64,000 nucleotides of DNA from Zygaena filipendulae (Eukaryota; Arthropoda; Insecta; Lepidoptera; Zygaenidae), in contig CAJRBF020000005.1 of the NCBI GenBank assembly GCA_907165275.2, forward strand, positions 124,001-188,000, written 5' to 3'. A program made the translations under genes and the position numbers. Under the pieces are notes generated by a model, which worked only from the letters and a program-made list of their open reading frames with translations, made no database searches and was not told where the DNA came from. This document shows, in pieces, positions 55,801-64,000 of the stretch. Each line of letters begins with the position of its first letter. Position 1 is the stretch's first letter.

Positions 55801-55898
55801 ACAACTCTAAATTTAATTCGATTGACATATTTGCTTCGAGTGCTGGTACCTACCGGTCCGAAATTATAAAGGTGCTCAAATGTGCAATAACAGATTGA
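52879..55898 (+). pseudogene. LINE ORF2 endonuclease-reverse transcriptase, one frameshift
   Basis: The apurinic-type endonuclease shows YYQNCRGLRTK, VLTETWLHGD, GGVLVAV, VVGDFNLPNVEW and DDYHPSF. After a one-base slip at about 53805-53814 comes the RT, with RPISILSVLSKLFE, YTDFRKAFDRVDH, GVPQGSILGPLLF and LYADDLKIYR, then the typical C-terminal region to 55898. Apart from the slip the element looks complete. The A-rich run at 52937-52953 in the N-terminal part is another likely error site. Confidence 0.88.
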
Positions 55899-56410
55899 TA
55901 GGTAAGTACATTACTAAGTCCTCGGCTTTCTTCACTGGTAAGCGTAACAGATGTCAACCCTTATTGTTATTTGTAATAAATTGATCATCATAAGTATATT
56001 AGGTGCTTCTTTGTAATATTTGAATAGTATTAGAAAATTTTATTCCCCGCATATTCCCGATTGCAGATTTATCTGATCCCAAGGCTATTTTCCGTAGGGC
56101 AATCGGTTATGTGCGGGTGTTTATACCTACTACTCTTTATTAATGGCTTTTTATGGATAATACTGTGGTTTTTAGGCTCATAGTGGTTGTAATTTTGTGG
56201 GAGCATACCGTAGTCCAAGCGAATAATTTAGTAACTATGTTCTTTTATGATATAAACACATAGCTCCACTTGTATGAATAATATTTATAATACTGAGACC
56301 ATCAAAGTAGGGTTAGCAATTATTTAGTTCCTAAAATGTTCATTTATGTTATTCAACATTGTTAACCTGTTTGTGGTCCTATTGATAATAAATAAAAAAA
56401 AAAAAAAAAA

Positions 56411-57593
56411 AATTATCAAAGTTATGATTCTCACGGAGACAATTTGGGCATAATCCTTTACTTTTTACAAAATCTAACCTCTGTGGAGAAGTCAATGCTT
56501 GAAACTTAGGGCACTTGTACACACTATGAGGTAATGTGCAATAAGGACATATATAAGTTTTAAATTTCACTTTACCTGTATTCTGTGCGGCCAATGCATT
56601 TGTTTTCAAGGTTTTATTGAAAGAAGTTTTTGAAAATCCCGACTTAACCGGTTTCCCATCAATTTGTGTACACACAGTCGGATGAACAAGTTTCCTTTCT
56701 GATGCTTCACACACCTTCACATAACCTTTCAGGAATGTCAGCAGTTCATCCACCGAAGGAACAACCTTTTCATTTTGAAGTTCAAATCTTTTTCTTGTAT
56801 CCGCATCTAAAGTCTGACATACAATGTGGAATAAGATATAATCGCCTAAGTCATCTATGTTCATAGTTTTTAATGCATTTATAGATTCACACAACATATT
56901 TGTCAGCTTCATTAAGTCAGATAAATTTGATGACTTAAGCGCAGGGAAGTTCAATATTTTATCTATGTAGGTAGCTGCAATCAATCGTTTGTTCTCATAC
57001 CTTTCCACAAGTGCATCAAAGGCAATCAAATAGTTCTCCGATGTCACTGGCACACCTTTTGCTATTGTTAGTGCTGGACCGGATAAACAGGATATTAAGT
57101 AGTGAAATTTTTCAACCGGAGTGATAGATTTGTTTTCATGCACCAAAGACAGGAATCTGTCATAAAATGTTTGCCAATTTTCCAGGTGGCTGTCAAACTT
57201 TGGAAGTTCCAACTTAGGCAGTCGAGCACTTTGTGTTTTATGATTGTAATCTAGTGTTTCATGGTTACTTTCAGACTTGTTTGAGCCGCCTGTCGCAGTA
57301 TGGCTAATTGACTCCGCCACACTCATAATCTCAAAATACATGTCATCGAAGGCACTGAGCGATTGCAAATCGATAGCACTCTCTGGTTTGATTAATAACC
57401 GAGTTTCATTAATTTTTTCAATAATTGCCGTGTATTCCGAACGCAGATTGTCAATCTGTTTGAATCGCGAGCGAAAATTGCTTAATTTACTTGAATCACT
57501 TTTGATTTCCTTAGATAAATCGTATAGAATTTGAATTCCGCGAAAGATATATTACTTACGCGAGATTAACATTTTAAGCTTTGCCTCCGCCAT
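56411..57593 (-). pseudogene. gag: BEL/Pao 2 gag N-terminal part
   Basis: Starts at the ATG 57591-57593. Codon 14 is TAA (57552-57554), after which the same frame is open through FRGIQILYDLSKE, KLPKFDSHLENWQTF-like (LPKLELPKFDSHLENWQTFYD), YLISCLSGPALTIAKGVP, and the CX2C knuckles YICPYCTLPHSVYKC and CPNCLRENH, where the LINE poly(A) interrupts it. The early stop means no full Gag is made. Confidence 0.88.
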
Positions 57594-57966
57594 CTTTACC
57601 AATGGTAGTACTTATCCGGATTATTTTTGCATAAAATTGCCTAATTTTATGCAAAAATAAAGAAAATCCGGATAAATTATGTTCTGCAATCGAAATAGTG
57701 TTATCGCAGATCACGTTTAAGATTATCTAATAAGATTCCAATAAGATATACGATAGTTGTTAATAACTTTAACAATAGATTTACCCGCGTTAGGTATGGC
57801 GAAAAAGTTCAACACCGCGTGACAGTCTCTTTATGAAGGTTATGTAGGTAAGTATAATTCAACTTATACCACGAAATCCTGAGTATTCTACTTTTACGCA
57901 GTAAATAATATAAGCATTTTACTGCAATCCATGGGATATTCGCGCTCGATCGGACCAACTTTTAAA
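57594..57966 (-). other. BEL/Pao 2 leader with candidate primer binding site
   Basis: Directly inside the LTR, the minus strand reads TTTAAAAGT then TGGTCCGATCGAGC (about 57945-57958), similar to TGGTCCAGTTCGAG in BEL/Pao 1, so both probably use the same tRNA. A short perfect inverted repeat around 57611-57680 (ATCCGGATTATTTTTGC-type arms) lies upstream of gag. Confidence 0.6.
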
Positions 57967-58385
57967 TGTTACGACTTGTGCCGGCGTGGGACACTCGAAA
58001 CTCAGAATTTGGTGGGTAATGAAAATTATGTTCAAATCTGGATAACTTTCGCAACAAATGATTTCCAACCTGATAGGTTTCGGCTGAGATCAATCAACGG
58101 AGGAAAGAAAAGGTACTTACAGGATTATTCGGTGAAAGATTCCTGCTGCCGGCAGCGGGCGTCTTACTCCATCTTGATTCGAATCCAAAAAGGCCGGTTT
58201 GACATTTCCAGCCATTTACGTCACCGCGAATGCATGTTCTTGTCAATGCGTATGCAGTGTCATAGACGTAGAAGTTTTACTACGTGCGCTCTCCATATTA
58301 CATGATTAACTTTCACCACACGGTTTAGGTTTTGGGAATTAGGATAGGAAAATGAAAGGAACAATAAGGAAGGGAAGCCGCAACA
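57967..58385 (-). repeat. BEL/Pao 2 5' LTR
   Basis: Same length and ends as the 3' LTR. Confidence 0.94.
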
Positions 58386-58390
58386 GTATC

Positions 58391-58837
58391 GATAACTTTG
58401 AAATGAAATCACAAAATCACGTTAGCTACACACCCATAGGTCTAGGCGATGATATTACTTCTATGAGTTCGAAGACTAATAATTAATTGCTCCTAGGAGC
58501 CCATTAACTAATTCAATCGAACGTTGTCAGGATTTATGTAAAACATAATATTTGACCGAGAGAAACCGAATGTAGGAACCTTATCGGCAAAAATGTGGAC
58601 GCAAGTAATATCCCAATTCTGATGTCGGAAATAGAAAGGAAGAGTAGTAGCAGATAACGGCAGATAGTTATCTGCCATTGCAAAGATAGCTGACTAACTG
58701 ATGATGATAACATAACACAATATAACTGAAGGTAGGGGTAGGTATGACCGAAACTATTTGCTGAGTGACACATCTAAAACGAACTAGAAACTATTACAAT
58801 TAATCGCAACAACATAGTTAGAAGTTGTACACCATAG
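58391..58837. other. Unassigned sequence between BEL/Pao 2 and the right direct repeat
   Basis: No gene. It continues the region interrupted by BEL/Pao 2 at 46723. A short local palindrome is at about 58653-58680 (AGATAACGGCAGATAGTTATCT). Confidence 0.4.
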
Positions 58838-59178
58838 CAGATATCCGTAGGGAACACGGAGCAGTGCCTGGGACTTGCGACCCAGGTGTAGGTTTAATGG
58901 GGCCCCTTTACAATGCATGAACGCTCACCTCCACTGCCCGTGCTCCCGACTTAAGCAAACCTCTGGAAACAATTAGATGACACAGCACACGTAATCACTA
59001 TTAGATTGATACGACACTATAACTGCACTGAACCGAACACAAAGAAACAATGAACCGTGGCTTACGCATACCCGCGTTTTATATCAAGTTCTAACAAAGA
59101 CGAGTCGGGCAATGGAGTGGAGCGGGGGAACGGACGACTACTATACGTCGGCGGGAAACGTTATTGATAACGAAACTA
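58838..59178. repeat. Direct repeat, right copy (possible LTR)
   Basis: Partner of 45305-45648. It ends 15 bp before an exon of the Polinton 2 spliced gene, so the insertion lies in that gene's intron. Confidence 0.6.
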
Positions 59179-59193
59179 CCCTACCATTTTTAG

Positions 59194-59340
59194 GTCGGAT
59201 TCTGAGTACGAATCATATAGTGAAGATGTGGCGCCAATAGTGGTGCCACCGCCGCCGCCCCCGAAGACAAGAAAGCGCAAACTCCCCATCGCTTCGGTAC
59301 CGAACCCTGCCGCCCTCGCTGAAGAAACTTCTTCGTCTCG
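59194..59340 (+). pseudogene. Polinton 2 spliced gene, acidic/NLS exon
   Basis: Bounded by TTTTTAG and GTAATT. It encodes SDSEYESYSED, a polyproline run and KTRKRKLP, the counterpart of the exon at 29892-30008. Phase at both ends (G | ... | CG) matches that exon's phases. Confidence 0.7.
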
Positions 59341-59525
59341 GTAATTTATTTACAATTTATTATGAATGTTTAAATTTTGTACTTCCCTTGTAACAACTAC
59401 TTTTAAATATAATAGTTAAAAACAACGTTTATTTAGATTGCAGTAAAAAACTATTATTAATTTATATTTTAAGTACTAACTAATACACATCTGAAAATTA
59501 ACATAACATCTGTTTTTATTCACAG

Positions 59526-59621
59526 ATCAAAAAAGACCAAGGATATTTTTTCAATTATCCACAAGGAAGAGCGGACTTCCAACTCCAAAGCCTCAGGCGA
59601 CCGCGGCATAGCATCCAGTTT
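59526..59621 (+). pseudogene. Polinton 2 spliced gene, second exon, cut by foldback element
   Basis: Follows CACAG and starts ATCAAAAAAGACC like the exon at 29724-29789. The frame reads KTKDIFSIIHKEERTSNSK and then runs into the foldback element. No counterpart of the last exon remains before polB, so the gene is dead. Confidence 0.65.
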
Positions 59622-60700
59622 TATGGTAGGTTCACACGCGTGCGTTCAACTCTACATTTAACGTGCACATTCACATTCACGAGCGTGTAAACGGTACGCC
59701 CGAGCCCGTGAACGCGCCTGTGAACGTGAATGCCGCGAATCGGGCAAGTGTCGGTTTTTTGGCAAAGTTCAAAGGATGAATGTGCGGGCGCCCGGTGACT
59801 GTTTACACGCGCGCGGGCAGTCAGTCTGTCCCGCGCTTTCGCGACGAGTGGATCTTCATTCAACGTTGCTAAGAAAGTCGCTACGATCGGATATTACAAC
59901 ATGGCGGAATGGTCATAATTTTGTTTCTTTTTCCAATAAAAATAAGTTAAGCCAAAGGATATGGCAGCAACAACACCGAGATCCTCGCTGCTCGCCATTC
60001 TGGCACTGACTGACACGACGGCGTGCGTGTAAACAGCTTGAATGTCCGCCGGCCCGGGACGGGCTGCATGCCGCGCAGCCCGCCAGGCAGCCCGCCGGGC
60101 TGCACGGCGCGCGTGTGACAGTAGCATAAGTGATTTTTAAATTATATTTTTCGAAGGAAAAGTTTTTGAATGCTCGTGTGCTGGAAGTGTCGCTCAGTGC
60201 TTAATGCTACGTTCACACGCGCGCCGTGCAGCCCGGCGGGCTGCCTGGCAGGCTGCGCGGCATGCAGCCCGTCCCGGGCCGGCGGACATTCAAGCTGTTT
60301 ACACGCACGCCGTCGTGTCAGTCAGTGCCAGAATGGCGAGCAGCGAGGATCTCGGTGTTGTTGCTGCCATATCTTTTGGCTTAACTTATTTTTATTGGAA
60401 AAAGGAACAAAATTATGAACGATTGTAATATCCGATCGTAGCGACTTTCTTAGCAACGTTGAATGAAGATCCACTCGTCGCGAAAGCGCGGGACAGACTG
60501 ACTGCCCGCGCGCGTGTAAACAGTCACCGGGCGCCCGCACATTCATCCTTTGAACTTTGCCAAAAAACCGACACTTGCCCGATTCGCGGCATTCACGTTC
60601 ACAGGCGCGTTCACGGGCTCGGGCGTACCGTTTATACGCTCGTGAATGTGAATGTGCACGTTGAATGTAGAGTTGAACGCACGCGTGTGAACTTACCATA
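59622..60700. mobile_element. Foldback element, about 1.08 kb inverted repeat
   Basis: Arms of roughly 490 bp start TATGGTAGGTTCACACG and end CGTGTGAACTTACCATA, separated by a centre of about 80 bp near 60122-60200. The arms are almost identical, with a few small indels (for example near 59905 and 60415). Short frames in both arms (MASSEDLGVVAAI...) recall the N-terminus of PIF/Harbinger transposases, so it may be a Harbinger-derived foldback; this is tentative. No target duplication was resolved. Confidence 0.75.
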
Positions 60701-60831
60701 TGTTTATTAATAACTTTTAACTATATTTTTATCTGATATAATTTATTGTTTTTATCAGTTTTCGTTACTATTTCTGTCACTTATAGTAAGTAGTTATAAT
60801 TTTTCAATTTTCTAATTTTTGGTTCAACAAA

Positions 60832-63800
60832 ATGCCATTTTGCGCAATTTGTAACAAGTCTGTTACTTCAACTTCTTAGATAGGTCACTTACGCAGTCGC
60901 GCGCATAAGCAAAATAATGTCAGTCAGCCGCATAGCGACGGCGTGGAAATTGTGAGCTCTGCATTTCATTCGCGTATCACTTCTTACCGAATTGTGGCTA
61001 GTGAGGCCGACCAAGTCTCATTAGATAGTTTCTTTAACTCTATTCGTAATAAAATAAAATTACTTTTAGATGAAGCTCTAAAAAAACATTACTGTTTGAA
61101 GGTCAACTTTGAACTATTTGCCATTTTTTTGTTGTATAAAAACAATATGCAAGAAATGAAATCATTTATTACAAAAAATTTGGCAATTTACCGTAACTAT
61201 GATTTTGATAATATATTTTCGAAACTAGTGAATACACTAAGAAAGAAAATGGACGAGTTTCAGGAACGTGACAGTGGTTGGGCTTTTCTGAGTAATTCGC
61301 ATTTAGAAATTAATATAAATAAGTATCAGCCTCTAGGTGGCTCTACTTATTTAAAATTACCTAAGCAAATTCAAAATAAAAAAGCGTGCATAAATATCAA
61401 AAATAACGATCAATTTTGTTTCCTTTGGAGCGTAACAGCGGCTCTTTTTCCAGCTCATAAACATTCTGAACGGGTTTCATCCTATCCTGACTTTCGAGAT
61501 GTTTTCAATATCGATGGAATGTATTTTCCTGTTACATTCACAGATATCAGTATTTTTGAAAAAAATAACCCAAAGTTGAGTTTTCTTATTTTTGGTTTAA
61601 AAAATAATAAAACTATTATAGGACCTTTGTACAAATCTGAAAACAAAATTAACAAGAAAACTATTAATTTGTTATTATTAGATAATGGCGTGACGTCGCA
61701 TTATTGTCTTATCAAAAACTTATCGCGGCTTGTCAGAAAGCAGGTAACCGCACATCATCAGAAACTTTATTTTTGTGACACGTGTCTCGTGTTTTTTTCT
61801 ACATGTGAAGAACTTGAAAGCCATATATGTACTGGTATTGTTACCGTATTACCTGAAAAGGGTTCCGTAATCAAATTCAAAAATTATGATCGTAAACAGA
61901 AGGTTCCTTTTGTAATTTATGCAGATTTCGAAACTATATTATTAGAAGGTCATAAAGATAGCTGCTCGGTTTCCGACACTGTAAGCACAAAAACGTTGCA
62001 ACATAATATTCCAGCCGCCTTTGTATATAATATTGTTTGTTCTGTGGATCCGAATTTTAATCGTTACGTTTCATATCGCGGTATTGATTGTGTATCTAAA
62101 TTTATTGAAGCTATCTACCGCGATGTTCGCAAAATTCATGCGATCTTGTCAAAAAGTACTCCTATAATTTTTACTGAACATGATGCCACTGATTTCATGC
62201 AAGCTACTCTTTGTCATATTTGTCAACATCTTCTATTTTCTGATAGAGTGAGAGATTGAGAATTCATATAACGGGTAAATATCGTGGTGCGGCACACGCT
62301 TTTTGCAATCTAAAATACAAAATACCGAAATTTGTTCCAATTTTTTTCCATAATTTGGCGGGTTATGATTGTCATTTGTTTATAAAACAATTAGGTGAAC
62401 TGCCGGGCACTATTAAGATTATCCCTAAAACTAAAGAAAATTACGTTTCTTTTACAAAATTTATCCCTATTTCTGCAAACGAATATATACAATTACGTTT
62501 TGTAGATTCGTTTAAATTTTTGGGTACTAGTTTGGATAAATTAGCAAAGACAATAAAAAAAGAAGAGTTTGTAAATTTGCATAACTACTTTCCTAACCAG
62601 GCACAGTTTAATTTACTTACGCGCAAAGGCATTTACCCTTACGAATATATGAATAAGTGGGATCGTTTTGATGAGCAATCTCTTCCAGATAATTTTTTTT
62701 TTTATAGTTCCCTTACTAATGAGCACATTACTGATGAAGATTATAAACACGCTCATTTAGTTTGGGCTGAATCCGGAATTCAAAACTTGGATCAATATAC
62801 GGATTTATATTTAAAGACAGATGTTCTCTTACTAACTGACATTTTTGAAAAATTCCGAAAAACTTGCAAACTTCATTATCAGTTAGACCCAGCATTTTAT
62901 CTTACAGCTCCAAGTCTCTCTTTTGACGCAATGCTCTTTAAAACTGGTATCGAATTAGAACTTATTGATAATCTTGAAATCGATGAACTTGATGTGGTTA
63001 ATGTTCCTAACGATGCTAAATGTGGATTTATACTTGAGGTCGATTTGATGTATCCAAAAGAGTTACATCATAGACATAATGATTTACCATTTTGTCCTGA
63101 AAAATGCATTCCCCTGGGGCAAAAAATGCAAAGCTAGTACCCAATCTATACGATAAATATTTTTACGTAATTCATTACGTTCATTTAAAAACATGTTTAA
63201 AACATGGGTTGATATTAAAAAAAATTCATCGAGTAATACAGTTCCAACAAAGTTCCTATTTAAAACAATATATTGATCTTAACACGACTTTAAGGCAGAA
63301 GGCTCAGTCTACTTTTGAGCAAGATTTTTTTAAATTACTTAACAATAGCATTTTTGGTAAAACATTAGAAAATAATGAAAAAAGGGTCAATGTCCATTTA
63401 GTTAATCAATGGAGTGATCAAAAAAATATAACAAAAAAAAGATCCTCCGCCAGTAAATTAATTTCTAAATTCAACTTTCATAGTACTTCAGTTTTTACTG
63501 AAAATTTGGTCGCAATACAAACAAAACCAGAGCGTGTCGTTTTGGATAAGCCAATATATATTGGATTTACAGTATTAGAGTTATCTAAAAGTCGCATGTA
63601 TGATTTTCATTATTCAGTTTTCAAACCATTTTATACGCATTGCATAGTTTCGTCTATCAAATCGAAACGAAAGACTTTTATGCCGATTTAAAACAATATT
63701 TCTTGAATTATTTTGATACTAGTAATTTTTCTGTTGAAAATGCATATAGCTTACCACTTATAAATAAAAAAGTACCTGGTCTTTTTAAAAACGAGATGAG

Positions 63801-64000
63801 TGGGAATATAATTCTTGAATTTATTGGATTACGTTCTAAATTATATTGTATTAGAAGCATTAACAGCACTATTAAAAAAGCAAAAGGCGTTAAAAAGTCT
63901 GTTGTTCGTGATTTCACAGTATCTGACTATGAAAAGACCTTATATCATGGCGACATAGTGCGTAAAACCATGATTTTATTTAAGTCAATAAAACACGAGG
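60832..64000 (+). pseudogene. polB: Polinton 2 DNA polymerase B, decayed and incomplete in window
   Basis: Collinear with the intact PolB at 25388-28909. Damage seen: codon 16 is TAG (60877-60879) where the intact copy has Trp; a frameshift at about 62258 in the zinc-binding RDHCHLTG block; loss of about 75 residues near 62985 that removes motif A (YLDCNNLYG) and its surroundings; a frameshift near 63110; and a deletion of about 14 bp near 63645 that removes the CYTDTD catalytic motif C and shifts frame. Motif B (LLNNSIFGKTLEN) remains at about 63335. The reading continues in the new frame to the window edge. Confidence 0.93.

Larger units (their letters stand above)
51370..56410 (+). mobile_element. 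Near full-length two-ORF LINE (Jockey-like)
   Basis: Bounded by AATTAT (51364-51369, 56411-56416) and ending in a poly(A) tract after 56386. The 5' UTR (51370-51701) holds two tandem monomers of about 155 bp (TTTGAAGCGGACATACGCAT at about 51390 and 51545). ORF1 is intact; ORF2 has one frameshift. The 3' UTR is 55899-56386, about 490 bp with no gene. Confidence 0.88.
46728..58385 (-). mobile_element. BEL/Pao LTR retrotransposon 2 with nested LINE
   Basis: LTRs of 419 bp each (46728-47146 and 57967-58385) are flanked by GTATC (46723-46727, 58386-58390). Gag and pol read leftwards. Removing the LINE (51370-56410) joins the Gag frame. Pol has several frameshifts and Gag one early stop, so it is inactive, but unlike BEL/Pao 1 its integrase is complete. 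Confidence 0.94.
43210..64000 (-). mobile_element. Maverick/Polinton 2, decayed, right part off window
   Basis: Starts AGTAGTGTATTATTGGGC and has a hairpin terminus of the same design as Polinton 1. It retains exons of the same spliced gene (59194 onward) and a PolB gene reading rightwards (60832-64000). The orientation is therefore inverted relative to Polinton 1, and the capsid block should lie beyond 64000. It is invaded by the direct-repeat-bounded region with BEL/Pao 2 (45305-59178) and by a foldback element (59622-60700). Confidence 0.8.

Noticed and set aside
1..64000. CRISPR arrays, bacterial operons, rRNA or tRNA genes
   Set aside because: No such structures seen; the content is eukaryotic transposable elements. 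The repeat arrays lack spacer organisation.

Overview
The window looks like a repeat-rich piece of an insect chromosome, most likely a moth or butterfly. It is AT-rich, carries Lepidoptera-style interspersed repeats and non-LTR elements with simple-sequence tails, and contains no recognisable single-copy host gene. Almost every base belongs to a transposable element, and the elements sit inside one another, so much of the order of insertion can be read from target-site duplications (TSDs). All identifications come from reading the sequence and recalled family knowledge; no database search was run.

Layout. 1-5391: a minus-strand Ty3/gypsy element with one LTR at 4973-5391, a broken gag and pol, and a 5'-truncated LINE inserted between them. 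5392-6367: simple and tandem repeats, perhaps the 3' LTR of a second gypsy element. About 6368-42010: that second gypsy element (minus), cut by a retroposon-like repeat, a MITE and, with TSD GTATT, a BEL/Pao element (8997-40639, plus). The BEL/Pao element was itself invaded three times: a pogo/Tigger-like transposon in its 5' LTR (9348-13257), a truncated LINE in gag (14099-15783), and a complete Maverick/Polinton in gag (16567-36347, 6-bp TSD GTCGAA). A hAT-type element (32646-35697, 8-bp TSD) lies inside that Polinton.

Polinton 1 is the main content. It has perfect 158-bp terminal inverted repeats and a virus-like gene set. On the plus strand are a packaging ATPase, a DUF8207-like protein, a fibre-like protein, an integrase with chromodomain, a phospholipase A2-domain minor capsid protein, an adenain-like protease, a penton-like protein, a small basic protein, the major capsid protein and an RNase H-fold/exonuclease-like protein. 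On the minus strand are a short unknown protein, a protein-primed DNA polymerase B and an unknown spliced gene. A plus-strand BIR-RING inhibitor of apoptosis follows. The capsid genes are packed with stop/start overlaps. The protease frame has no suitable start codon and is joined to the PLA2 frame through an in-frame A AAA AAC slippery heptamer directly before the PLA2 stop.

43210-64000 (running off the window) is a second, decayed Polinton in the opposite orientation. Its terminus has the same hairpin architecture, and it keeps exons of the same spliced gene and a polymerase B that has lost motifs A and C. It is interrupted by a region bracketed by about 340-bp direct repeats that contains a second BEL/Pao element (46728-58385, minus, TSD GTATC). 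That element carries a near full-length two-ORF LINE (51370-56410, TSD AATTAT). A 1.07-kb foldback element breaks the spliced gene of Polinton 2.

Polinton 1 appears recent and possibly competent: long open frames and identical TIRs. The other elements carry nonsense codons, frameshifts or deletions to varying degrees.
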